A DNA stretch of 64,000 nucleotides from Symsagittifera roscoffensis (lineage: Eukaryota > Xenacoelomorpha > Acoela > Convolutidae), in contig NC_087066.1 in the NCBI RefSeq assembly GCF_963678635.1, positions 27,526,301 to 27,590,300 on the forward strand, in the 5' to 3' direction. Numbering within the stretch: the first letter of the stretch is position 1; the number at the start of each line of letters is the position of its first letter. The notes under the pieces are model-generated. The model searched no databases. It saw only the letters and a program-made list of their open reading frames with translations, and was not told the origin of the DNA. The translations under genes were made by a program, and so were the position numbers. Positions 46,701 to 56,026 of this stretch are shown here, one piece after another.

Positions 46701-47130
46701 TATCAAATTCGTCTTGTGTTATTTGTGAATATTGGAAGTTAAACATTGTTAAAAATTTCTGTTGATTCTCTGTATAGTTATTTATGTTGAATGTAGGTTT
46801 GAAATATGGGGTTTTTGTGAAATAATCTGTATTTCTTTTTTCATTACTTATTATATTATTTATGGATAATTCTTCATTAAGAATTGTGGATTGACAAATA
46901 TCTAATAATTGGAGTATATTATTTACGCGGTATGCTTTTTCGTGTACTGGTGATATCGTAGCGTTGGTTTCGCAATATCCCAAAAGTCCTAAAGGTAATG
47001 TTACTTGATAGGGTGTATTATTGTATACATGTAACGAAATAATATCTGAATTCGAGTTTTTCAAATATTTTATGGATGAAATTGTGATTTTGAAAAATTT
47101 ATGGATAGGTTTGAATTCAAAGTCTGACAT
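43783..47130 (-). CDS. Chimeric Pol(A)-Gag(B) frame, 1,115 codons
   Basis: One uninterrupted frame. Residues 1-180: linker after protease; RT with D277 (TTADINSAY) and Y340-L-D-D343; RNase H with D489 (CDAS), E523/E532, D559 (FTDHKPI) and D604 (ALPDTLS). At residue 628, exactly the duplication junction (45247-45249), it passes into Gag (ENFTKDEV..). Gag then includes a Gln/Asn/Pro-rich repeat region (QPIQMQNPINTQ) and ends in AAQKWFSV before TAG. RT and RNase H look catalytically complete. Such an inverted Pol-to-Gag fusion is an accident of tandem duplication; if translated it would give RT tethered N-terminal to Gag. Confidence 0.92.
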   Translation of the reverse strand: MSDFEFKPIHKFFKITISSIKYLKNSNSDIISLHVYNNTPYQVTLPLGLLGYCETNATISPVHEKAYRVNNILQLLDICQSTILNEELSINNIISNEKRNTDYFTKTPYFKPTFNINNYTENQQKFLTMFNFQYSQITQDEFDKLAKQLIKYSSVYALSKFDVGKISSSLHLPLKPDAVFKKQRASKVPIHLHDKVNRLLDILEQYKIISPVNKEEQPKGNTFINPVIILAKGESLKIVLDARYLNSLIDESKCNWPIEPIQVILTKINGKYFTTADINSAYNQMPLDEQSRRLTQFVIGNQQYEFNRLFYGISIGPAAFSAFMSKIFRPLILKKNAITYLDDVFMQSQTKEEMFNVLEHYHKILQNENLKAAPDKSHFFLTRVKFLGHNIERKTITPLKSRIDAIQKLQPPTNKKKIQEFLGMLNFLSKYVYKMQLYLRPFYNILRQQNNFEWNTEHQARFEEIKKLLTEQISNAIPDPNQPFYAMCDASNFGIGAALLQSHNGTNKMNLISANSRLFTQAELRLSTLMRECTAIIYTLTEYEFLILGSKHPTVLFTDHKPIIFLFTQKSNPNHRVYRFQLILMKIPNLHIVWTAGKNLALPDTLSQNTPPELLTRKTTVEIPKNIKENFTKDEVSLQSKHDLQKILAWFIIDYFTHNIDLISQARKNFKPQNSNDDTAIAEQSDYVWDPEWCHYAFINIPQSISSQAISTISYVRDYVRVIPLSIDATPLNYNTFLPDTRNNSLNSTVIHNENLNGTRNLTQQNIQTPSHFINEEIVQTTTTTQQSNSPISPNLTTPRNTNTLLAQVTLQSTVKPSVAKYSQIDYQTYRPMTIPSKTRRTFTRNTFADHNYNYTHSSKTNYPPRKNNNNQIRSQYWDNPMATTNSVNFQTNSHPPQDRSENYPFFQQNKNKKQASHQTDYLSSDDDYLQPDIFAPYTQEYRGQRVQKPHTCNRIFSPHPIDTQNQQPIQMQNPINTQSFQPIQPQNPMITHSYQPTQMQNEIPLPYYLQQHEITKNQLSNFSQMPNVAESLQMTMNPYLMGGSSITSNKPLMVFTGTDPEYSVEDYLNAVTANLILNIGPEPINTPLHQNWIHRRTALIQTTLDGAAQKWFSV

Positions 47131-47429
47131 ATAGAGTTGTTGTTTATTTTGTTTTTTATCATATTGGTGAACTTGTTTTATTAAAAAATTATATATGTTT
47201 CCTGATAGTGGTTTCAGGTGTTTTCTTTGTTGGTTATATATTGGATAAAATTTTGAAAAGATGGTGGTTGTTTATTTAATCTTTGAAAAAATGTTAGGGA
47301 TGTGTTTTTTGTTTACGTGTATTTATCTTTGATTAGTATTTTACTATTCAAAATGTTGATTGTTGGTATATATTTAGAGATAAATGGTATTCCAATGATA
47401 TTGTGTTTAATATCAGTGATATGAAATTT

Positions 47430-47771
47430 TTATTTAAATGGTTTATTTAAAATTTTATTTTGCTCTATTGTTCTTGTGGGGAGAAGAAATAATTGAATTT
47501 TTCCATAGTTTACCAATGTTGATCCTTGTGCTGTTGCTAGTTTACTGGAGGTTTCAAGAGGTGTTAGTTTTGGGTGTAATGTTTTTATCTCATTCCATGT
47601 GGGAATGTTTATTATGTTTGATTCTGCTCCTGAATCAATTAAAAAATCAATTTCAAGATCTGGTGGTTGAAATTCTTTGTTTCTTGGACTTTCTAAAAGA
47701 AATGGTATTGTCCAAATTTTTTCTTTGGGTTGTTCTTTTTGTATATTTTGATAGATGTGATTTGTATTCAA
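47430..47771 (-). pseudogene. Copy A protease
   Basis: 113 codons with the aspartic-protease motif FLIDSGAES (catalytic D46) followed by NIPTWNE and the flap/second half. It is cut by a TAA (47430-47432) where copy B reads CAA, so protease is separated from the downstream RT. In this copy the T6 run leaves the protease in frame with the linker, unlike copy B. Confidence 0.85.
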
Positions 47772-47828
47772 GCATTTTGTTTTGTCATTTTCATTGGATT
47801 GATTTGTAGTGTTGATTTCGTTAGTTTC

Positions 47829-48653
47829 TTATGCCGTTTGTGTGGAATGGATGGGTTCAATATAATAATTGTGAAGGAGTTCTAATTGATTTTCATATAT
47901 ATGTGATGAAAAAGGTTGATCATATATAATAGGTTCGTAGTCATTTTCGACTGCTATCATATTGATGGAGATAGTGTTTTCTGTATCACTTTCTGAATCT
48001 GATGATCCACAGTTTATTTGATTTAGTAGTAGTTTGTCATTTACTGTGTCATCAATACCTGGGGGGTCTGATGTTGTTTCTGGATTTGATTGTACGTGAT
48101 TAATATGTCTTTGATGTTTAGGTGTACTACTTCTGTGGCGATTGTTAGAATTATTATAATGGTTATTATTTCTGTGTGGTGATTGGGAATAATTTCTATA
48201 ACGATTATTATAACTTGAATGTCGATTTTGTGAATTATTTCGTGATCTGTTTTGATAATTATTGTCTGGTCTGTTATAGTTTGATCTGTTATATGAGTTA
48301 TTCCTTGATCGATTGTTCGGGTAACTCTGGTTTCGGTTGTTTGAATAACTTCTATTTCGATTATTGGAGTAGTTTCTATTTCTATTATATGATGAGTCTC
48401 GTGACTGATTGTTTGGATAGTATTTATCCCGTGATTGGGAATTAGATCTAGAAACAAATTGTGTTGTATTTGAATTTAATCTGGAGTAGTTATTTCGACT
48501 ATTTGGTCTATTGTAATGATTTTGTGACGAATTTTGTGTATTTCTTCGTTCTGGTGATCTTCCTCTATAACTTGAGTTATATGGTGATTGGGTTCTCGTG
48601 TAATTGGTATTGTTTGGAAGTGGTTTTTCCTGAACTGTTGTTGCTGTATACAT
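47829..48653 (-). pseudogene. Copy A Gag-Pro linker
   Basis: Same Asn/Arg-rich low-complexity protein as 42096-43106, 274 codons, ended by TAA at 47829 where copy B has CAA. It lacks a few residues of the NYNRN repeat relative to B. Confidence 0.75.
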
Positions 48654-50377
48654 TTTTGTTTGGTAGATTTTGATCTTTCTTCATGTATTGATAGAATGAT
48701 TTATTTGGTTCTTTATATTTTTGAGGTTTGTTTTGATTGTCCTGTTGTTTTTGTCTACATTCAGAAATACTATGTCCGTATCGTCGGCAATAATTACACC
48801 ATTTTTTGGAAGATGGTTTGCCTTTAAAGTTTGGGTGTTTTTCATAAATATTGAGTATTTCAGTGATTTTTTCAACGAGGTCTGTATCTGATTCCTGTAT
48901 ATTGTTGATATTTGTGGTATTTGTTTCAATTCGGTTAACATATTGTAATTTCATATTTTCTGTTTCTTCAAGTTTCATTGTGATTTCCGCTTGCTCTAGT
49001 TTGTCTACTAGTTTTCGAAAATCTAAATCGGGCTCTCTTTTTTATTGCTATTTTCCTTAATTGAGGTGTTAAGGTCATCATTAAGATTTCTGTCATTTTT
49101 GTGTTTTTATAGTCGTGTGTATTTAATGAATATGCTTTTCGAACTAGTGTTTCGATACGTACTGCTAATTGTTTGATGGTTTCATTTGGTAATCTGCGAA
49201 TTTCATTACATAAAACTCTTTGTTGTTGTTTGTTTCTTTCGGAGTCAAACATTTTTGAAAATTCTTGTGTAAATCTGTTCCAATTTGATTTTATTTCAAT
49301 AGGCTATACTGAAAACCATTTTTGGGCTGCGCCGTCTAAGGTTGTCTGTATCAACGCTGTGCGTCGATGTATCCAATTTTGATGTAGTGGCGTATTAATT
49401 GGTTCAGGTCCTATATTTAAAATTAAATTTGCTGTTACTGCATTTAAATAATCTTCTACAGAATATTCAGGGTCTGTTCCTGTGAATACCATTAATGGTT
49501 TGTTTGATGTTATTGATGATCCACCCATAAGGTATGGATTCATTGTCATTTGTAATGATTCTGCGGCATTTGGCATTTGTGAAAAATTTGAAAGTTGATT
49601 TTTTGTTATTTCGTGTTGTTGAAGGTAATATGGGAGTTGTATTTCATTTTGGATTTGTGTTGGTTGATACGAGTGTGTGATCATTGTGGCTGAATTGGTT
49701 GAAAAGATTGTGTATTAATTGGGTTTTGCATTTGTATTGGTTGTTGATTTTGTGTATCTATTGGGTGTGGAGAAAAAATTCTATTACATGTATGTGGTTT
49801 CTGCACTCTTTGTCCACGATATTCTTGAGTGTATGGTGCAAATATATCTGGTTGTAAATAATCATCATCAGAGTTGATTTTTATTTTTATTCTGTTGAAA
49901 GAATGGGTAATTTTCACTACGATCCTGTGGAGGATGTGAATTAGTTTGAAAATTTACTGAGTTGGTTGTTGCCATTGGATTATCCCAATATTGAGATCTT
50001 ATCTGATTATTATTATTTTTTCGTGGGGGATAGTTTGTTTTTGATGAATGTGTGTAATTATAATTATGATCCGCAAAAGTGTTTCTTGTGAATGTTCTGC
50101 GTGTTTTTGACGGTATTGTCATGGGTCTATATGTTTGATAATCTATTTGTGAATATTTTGCAACCGAAGGTTTAACGGTTGATTGTAAGGTTACCTGTGC
50201 TAGTAAAGTGTTTGTATTTCTTGGTGTTGTTAAATTTGGACTTATCGGTGAATTACTTTGTTGTGTAGTTGTTGTTGTTTGGACGATTTCTTCATTTATG
50301 AAGTGTGATGGTGTTTGAATATCTTGTTGAGTGAAGTTCCTAGTTCCATTAAGGTTTTCATTGTGTATGACGGTCAA
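48577..50377 (-). pseudogene. Copy A Gag middle and C-terminus, fragmented
   Basis: Frames 49868-50377, 49681-49917, 49304-49684, 48968-49252 and 48577-48978 together cover the same Gag as copy B, including the zinc knuckle. They are broken by three small deletions. The shared TAG at 49304-49306 (after AAQKWFSV) is at the identical codon as in copy B. Confidence 0.88.
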
Positions 50378-50557
50378 ATTTAAACTGTTATTTCGCGTAT
50401 CGGGTAAAAATGTATTGTAGTTTAATGGTGTTGCATCAATGGATAATGGTATTACCCTTACAAAATCTCTTACATAAGATATTGTACTTATTGCCTGACT
50501 TGAGATTGATTGTGGGATATTTATGAAAGCATAATGACACCATTCGGGGTCCCAAAC

Positions 50558-51268
50558 CTAGTCTGATTGTTTTGTGATGGTGGTATCATCGTTTGAATTT
50601 TGGGGTTTGAAATTTTTTCTTGCTTGTGAAATTAAATCTATATTATGTGTGAAATAATCTATTATAAACCATGCCAAAATTTTTTGTAAGTCATGTTTTG
50701 ATTGTAGTGAAACTTCATCTTTAGTGAAATTTTCTTTAATTATATAAAGAAAAGTTGAGAATAGTGTGATTTCATGTCGTACCTTTATATGTTTGGATGT
50801 CTCATTCGGTGAGATATGCGGGATTGGGTTTTCATTTTCTAATATTGAAATATGACTATATATTATTGCAAAAACTTCATTAGTAAATATGGAGTTTGCT
50901 CTTTGTGAGTTATGATATTGTATGCTTTTTATATATTCTGAGAATATTTTTGAAAATTCTAAATCAAGATCGTCTGTTTGAATTACATATTTGCGGTGAT
51001 TCGGGTTTGGTGAGCTGAATTCTATGGTATAGGTTCCGTATTGTTGTGTTAAGTTACATATATCTTTCAGATAGTGATCAATAATTTGTCTTTTTATTTT
51101 TACATCTGGGAACTCTGTTTTACATGGGCTAATTCCGGGTTCAAACAAATTTAGAAGAAAGTTCTTACAAAGATCATGTTGTACTCTATTATCGGGTGCA
51201 TCTACTAGGAAGGGGTAGATATCGTCATCGTCTGGACTATCTTCACTTGGAGTGTGTGTTTGGCTCAT
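50558..51268 (-). CDS. Gag N-terminal part, 236 codons
   Basis: ATG at 51268 inside the end of ORF1 (26-base overlap). An acidic N-terminus (SEDSPDDDDIYPF) is followed by mostly helical sequence. It ends at TAG (50558-50560) directly before a stretch that stays in frame (VWDPEWCHYAF) and that copy B reads through with TAC, so the stop is a mutation of this copy. It is the likely start of the long Gag precursor. Residues from about 178 on (ENFTKDEV) belong to the duplicated block. Confidence 0.75.
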   Translation of the reverse strand: MSQTHTPSEDSPDDDDIYPFLVDAPDNRVQHDLCKNFLLNLFEPGISPCKTEFPDVKIKRQIIDHYLKDICNLTQQYGTYTIEFSSPNPNHRKYVIQTDDLDLEFSKIFSEYIKSIQYHNSQRANSIFTNEVFAIIYSHISILENENPIPHISPNETSKHIKVRHEITLFSTFLYIIKENFTKDEVSLQSKHDLQKILAWFIIDYFTHNIDLISQARKNFKPQNSNDDTTITKQSD

Positions 51269-51707
51269 TTTTTTGTTTAATGACTGTTAATAGGTAATTA
51301 TCGATGTGTCTAATTGGTTGATTCCAATTATACAAGTGTACTGGTTTGTGTTTATATTGCTTTTTTATTCTTCTTTTTCCTCTTTTTGATGAATTTGAAG
51401 TTGTTTCTGAGTCTGAAAAATATAAGTGATCGTGAATGGGACAAATTTTATCTATAGATTCTTTTAATTTATAAAGTTCGTCTAAATTGTTGGCTTCTGG
51501 TTCTGAAAATGCGTTTCTATTTTTGGAAAATCTTCGTGTTATTTGTCTTTGTTTGGTTATGATTTTCTTTTTTAGTGTTTGTCGTTTTGTTCTAATATAT
51601 CCAACTGTTTGTGTATGAGGTGTGATTACAAGGTCGTATTTTTTGTTATCTATTTCACAGTTGTGTAAAACGATTGTTTGTTTGTTTCCTAGATTTTTAA
51701 ATGACAT
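51243..51707 (-). CDS. Giant element ORF1, 154 codons, strongly basic
   Basis: First sizeable frame after the leader. Lys/Arg-rich clusters (RTKRQTLKKKIITKQR; KRGKRRIKKQYKHK) alternate with an acidic patch (YFSDSETTS). The composition suggests an RNA- or DNA-binding protein; a Rev/Rex-like export factor is conceivable but unproven. It ends with TGA and overlaps the gag start. No family recognised. Confidence 0.6.
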   Translation of the reverse strand: MSFKNLGNKQTIVLHNCEIDNKKYDLVITPHTQTVGYIRTKRQTLKKKIITKQRQITRRFSKNRNAFSEPEANNLDELYKLKESIDKICPIHDHLYFSDSETTSNSSKRGKRRIKKQYKHKPVHLYNWNQPIRHIDNYLLTVIKQKNEPNTHSK

Positions 51708-52941
51708 AAGGTTTAGGATGACGGATGCAAAAAGTTGTTAGATGATTTCTATTTTCTTAAATTGTTAGTCCTTACGATTTTTTGGTTAGCTTAACCTGGG
51801 TCTATTTGTTCAGGGTTGGAGAGAAAAGTATATCGATTCCGAAGAATGATTTTTTACTTTCTCGTGGCTAGTATAAGCTAAGGTGTTAACTTACTTAATC
51901 TTACTTAGGGGTAGTGATTGTGTTCAAAGGTTGGAGAATAGTAAATCGATCCACAAGGTTCAGGTATAATTAGAACGCGAGTAGTTCGTTAGATACTATT
52001 TTAAACTTACTAAGTCTAAGATTTATCCTGGGTCTGGTAAGAGGAGGGTTCAAGTGAAGGATGAATAACCGAAGTTCTTCACTGTTTATCCTAATTTGAA
52101 TGATTAGTTTTGTTCAAAAATTTCTATTAGTCTTGGGTTTTTTGAAAGGGTTGGATAGTGAATCGACGTTTGAGGTCGTTAGACACTAGCTAAGTGGGTG
52201 GGGGAGAACAAAATTGTTCTTTTTGATCCAAGGATAGGCCTTGATGATCAAGTTTTTTTTTTAAATTTAATTAAATAGAAAATTAATTAAGATCCAAGGA
52301 TAAGCCTTGATGATCTGATTTTAAAATTAAGTGAATTTAAGTTTAAAATGGTTTAAATTTATTTAAGAAAAGATTTAGTGTTTTAATGATATTAGTGAGC
52401 TTATGATTGCTGTTATGTTTTAGGTGATGAAGCTGGGACAACTGATGATTTTATGATTACTAACAGTTTATTGTCATGCTACTAATTTTTGTTTTGATTT
52501 TCAATAAATATTTTCCAAACATGTTTTATAGAATACTGCAGAATTTTAGGAAAACGATCTGAGATCTTTTTATCAATCGTTATTGTATATCAATATTTTT
52601 GTTTAGCGCCTGAAATGATCATAAAGATTGACTTCAAGATTTAAGTTTGCAAATGAAAATCTAAATTCATTGCTAATAAGATTCTAAATATAAAAGTTTG
52701 TGTTGGCTTTTGCCGTACTATCATATAACTATTTGGTAAGTTTCTACTTTGTCGTATGTCGTCTCTGGTTCGAGGTCTTCTTCCAATTCCGGGTAGTTCT
52801 ATTATCGTTCGGAATATTGGCTTTGATCTATTGAGTCGTAGAGACATTTCGATTAAATTATCGTCGTGTAACATTTTAAAAAGGTTTTGTCTAAATTCTA
52901 ATCTATTTTTGGTTAATTCTAAGCTATTAAGGTCTTGTTCG
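51708..52941 (-). other. 5' leader of the giant element
   Basis: About 1.2 kb from PBS to ORF1. It contains two copies of a 24-base word (GATCCAAGGATAGGCCTTGA at about 52219, and a one-base variant at about 52292) and the small frame at 52641-52874. The packaging signal and major splice donor probably lie here but cannot be fixed. Confidence 0.5.
52641..52874 (-). CDS. Leader small ORF, 77 codons
   Basis: ATG at 52874, about 70 bases after the PBS. The frame is also open upstream across the PBS to a TGA in the LTR. Protein-like composition (LIEMSLRLNRSKPIFRTIIE; PGIGRRPRTRDDIRQS), basic, no known motif. It may be a translated upstream ORF controlling ORF1/gag, or a relic. Confidence 0.35.
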   Translation of the reverse strand: MLHDDNLIEMSLRLNRSKPIFRTIIELPGIGRRPRTRDDIRQSRNLPNSYMIVRQKPTQTFIFRILLAMNLDFHLQT

Positions 52942-52959
52942 AGACTTATGGTCGCACCA
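52942..52959 (-). promoter_or_regulatory. Primer-binding site
   Basis: Two bases after the LTR the minus strand reads TGGTGCGACCATAAGTCT. TGG pairs with the CCA end of a tRNA, so minus-strand cDNA synthesis would start here. The primer tRNA (3' end ..GGTCGCACCA) was not identified. Confidence 0.7.
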
Positions 52960-52961
52960 GA

Positions 52962-53374
52962 TGAGTTATAACCGATGGTCTTAACTCATAGAGTAATTTC
53001 GGATAGGGTACACCGTCTGCTCGTCACGCTATCTTATTTTCGGCCGGATAGATTCGTGCAACTTCTTAGTCTAATACCGATCCTAATCTTACTCTTATAC
53101 TATTCTAGTCTCAGGTTGTTTAACTAGTCTCTGCTAGGCTCAATAGATCTAGGGTATACTGGTTTATTGCGGCTGCTGAAGTTCTCTTGGAGAGTCAACT
53201 AATTTCTCTAAGTTAAATTCAAATCTCTCTGGTGCTGAAATTACAAGTAATTTCAGCACTTACAAATAAGTGGGTTGTTAGTTAGATGGATCATGATTGG
53301 TTAATATTAAATACTTTACAATGGTAAAATATCTAATTTATCCAATCATAAAATGTAGTTTAGATCAGGTTCCA
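52962..53374 (-). repeat. 5' LTR of the giant element (413 bp)
   Basis: Same TG..CA sequence as 28978-29388. On the minus strand it opens with TGGAACCTGATC, then carries CCAAT-like words and TATTTAATA as promoter candidates, the palindrome (53232-53259) and AATAAA. The element transcript would start inside it and run leftward. Confidence 0.95.
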
Positions 53375-53378
53375 AGAT
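53375..53378. other. Target-site duplication AGAT (right)
   Basis: Matches 28974-28977. Confidence 0.85.
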
Positions 53379-54851
53379 GCTGAAAATAATTCTCCTACAA
53401 TAACCTTCTAAAAATTGCTATTTAGAACAACGTTCATATGGTACGCACATGTTTAATCATTACAGAGGGAGAATATTTATTTCTCCAATGATTTAATTCT
53501 TTAAAGGGGTGGTTTATCTTTAACAAAAAGATTTTTAAGATAGTTGAAAAGAGCTAGTCATAGTTTAGTGACTAGCGGTTCAAATAATTTGACAAACACT
53601 AAAAATCACACAAATACCTTTTTCTATTTTGTTCCATTTTGTTATTTTGTCTCTTTTCATAATTGTTTTCTTTCTGATATTGTTAAATTTAGCAATTTAT
53701 ACAAAAAAGTAACAAAAAATAGTGAACATAATGAAGCCATCAACAACTTCAAAGTCAATATCGCAACCAGTCATGATTTAAAAGTCATAACCCTATCAAA
53801 GAGTAATACTGGCATAAAAGAAATAGTCAAAGAGCCCGGAAAATAAACAGGTCAAAAAGATTTAAAAGAAATTCCAGGCCAGAGGAAATTATATCAGTAG
53901 ATACAGTTTTTCAGTACCGCGATTGACTGGGAATAAGTTCTAACTAACCGGCTCAGTAAGGGGGGCAACACACTACAAAAAATATCAGTTATAAACTGCA
54001 CTTTGCTTTTAAATTAACTTTTCTCTCTAATCCTTTTGCTTTGAGCGACTGCAAAGGAAATTTCTCTCTAATGTTTAATCGGTGTTCTAACTAAACCAGG
54101 CATTTGTAGATGATATCACATTAAAAGACGGCACAAATGAAAGAAACCCTTTTATCAAAGTCGGCTCGGTGAAAATTGATCAAATGTATTCGCTGTTCAT
54201 TCTTCACTTTTTGAACTGATGAAAAGAAAAGACAAGAAGACATCTATCGTTTTTCAACTCGCAATGTCAGCTGTTCTGTTAAGCTTTCAACGCCGATTCT
54301 TTAACAAATCGTCCAGAATTGAGGGTCCCTTTTTCCTTTTTTGAAGATGGAAGCATGAAAACTGGCTCGGTTTCCTTGAAGTACGTGCGACGACAAACAT
54401 TTGATCTTTTTTGTATTAAACTAGACCTTATAAACCTAAAAAAATTGTTATAAAATACAACAGATTCATCTCATAAAAATACAGCCATCTCTTGAATTTT
54501 TTCATGATTATTCATTAGTTTGGTTTAAATTTGGTTCGTCAAAATTTGATTCTAGAAAATGTTATCTGTTTTCAAGAAAAGTTTAGTGACCAGCCGCTCG
54601 TCCATAAAATTCAGAATCTATTAAAAACACTAACAAGTGCAGACGGTTGCTTATTTCAATATATATTTATGTTTTTGATTTTTTTTATATAAAAAAAAAC
54701 TTTAGTTTCAAGCAGAACAAAATAAAGTTATAGAACTCCGTTTTCCAGGCTATAAACTTCTTTTTATATCATAGTTTCTATAACAGCCTTAATAAAAGCC
54801 AGAATTAGCTCAAAATTAGGCACTAAAAACCAATGTCGTTTAATGTCGATT
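53379..54851. other. Spacer right of the giant element
   Basis: A 100-codon plus-strand frame at 53544-53846 is polar and unlike any family I know. No RNA gene or clear repeat is recognised. Confidence 0.35.
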
Positions 54852-55597
54852 CCCGCATCTAAGTTTAGGCGTAAATAATCGATTATAACGGATTATTATG
54901 ATGACTTTTTGACAATCATAATTGATTATAATTACCAAAATTAGGTGTTTCAAGGATTTATAGTTGGTTATAATAAAAATCTTACCTCGAAACAAAAGTT
55001 TCATAGAGATCCTTTCATATTTGTGGAAAGGTTCTCGCGGTAGATGAAAAACAAATCTTCCGAATCAATCATGAAACTAAATCAACTTGCTGATGTTTTG
55101 GTGGTTAAAAAGCTTAGAATAAGCATCACAAAACAACTCTAATGGGGGAGAAATGAAAAAAAAACCTTATAAATTTAGATTGATTGGAAAACTTTAAAAA
55201 CACTTTTCTCATTTTTCTTCGGAACCCATGTCTACAAAAAGCATAAAATAAAAGCAGTTTAGATGCAACTTCGAAAACAAAATGGACAAACAAAAGTGAT
55301 TATAATTAATAATAATCAATTATAATGGATTTTTGTGCAAAACTAATGAATTAGAAATTTGAATTAAAAAAATGGTTTATAATCAATTATAATTGATTAT
55401 ACTTGTATCGAAAAATGGACGAATAAATAATCGATTATAATCGATTATAATGGATTATAATTAATTATAATTTGATCTCAAAAAGAGAGATTATAATCGA
55501 TTGTTAATTAATTAAAATCGATTGTTTCTCAATTTTAGTAAGACTGGTACTAAAGTTTTAATATAATCGATTATTAACGCACGAAACTGGAGGCGGG
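54852..55597. mobile_element. TIR element, copy 2 of 27792-28723
   Basis: CCCGCATCTAAGTTTAGGCG at the left and an inverted CCCGCCTCCAGTTTCGTGCG at the right. It shares long interior blocks with copy 1 (CATAGAGATCCTTTCATATT, CTTGCTGATGTTT, GATTATAATCGATTATAAT) and is about 190 bp shorter. The flanking dinucleotides no longer form a clear TA pair. Confidence 0.85.
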
Positions 55598-56026
55598 TTA
55601 GTTCATGGCTGATAGAGTTTTAATATGCTATAGAATTCTAACTCCGATATTTTTTGAGTTAATTTTCGGCACAGGAGTTTCATGGATGAATCGATTTTTT
55701 GTATTTTTATTGCCGGTCATAATTTTTTTTAAAAAAATTAATCAAATAAAATTTGATTTTAAATTATTTTTTGTTCAGCCCAAAAATTCCATTTTAACAG
55801 ATTATTTATAATAGATTATAATCAAATTTTTAAAACTTTTTCTAAAAATTTCATACACAGTGCAGCTTATTCAAATCTTAACAGTTGTTTTTGGCTTAAA
55901 ACGCGTTACTTAAATTACAAGATGAGTTTCATAAATTTCTTAGTTTCTCATTTTTTGGCGATCTGTATTTACTCTCCCTGATTTAATTTACGTCCCTTGC
56001 CGCCCCTCCAGCATAAGACACTGCCA

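Larger units (their letters stand above)
45250..50737 (-). repeat. Duplicated gag-pol block, copy A (upstream)
   Basis: 5,488 bp, same content as copy B. Private changes: a TAG at 50558-50560 (TAC in B), losses of about 26, 7 and 26 bases near 49.88, 49.69 and 49.04 kb (the last between two GCTCTC words), CAA-to-TAA stops at 47829 and 47430, and a 1-base loss near 47.26 kb. Confidence 0.95.
28978..53374 (-). mobile_element. Giant (24.4-kb) retrovirus-like Ty3/gypsy LTR element
   Basis: Two near-identical LTRs, a 4-bp target duplication, a tRNA-like primer-binding site 2 bases inside the right LTR, and Gag with a CCHC knuckle, aspartic protease, RT (YLDD), RNase H and a DD35E integrase with a GPY-type tail, all on the minus strand in the Ty3/gypsy order (PR-RT-RH-IN). 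Beyond the usual set it carries a basic ORF1 before gag, a small membrane peptide, a P/S/T-rich ORF, an envelope-like gene and a 602-codon ORF3 between integrase and the 3' LTR. A 5.5-kb gag-pol block is tandemly duplicated inside. Typical Ty3/gypsy elements are 5-10 kb, so it is giant even without the duplication (about 18.9 kb). The coding strand is rich in A and C and poor in G. Confidence 0.96.

Noticed and set aside
28978-53374. Two separate nested LTR elements instead of one with a duplication
   Set aside because: Only two LTRs exist, the internal junction has no LTR remnant, and integrase and the env region occur once.
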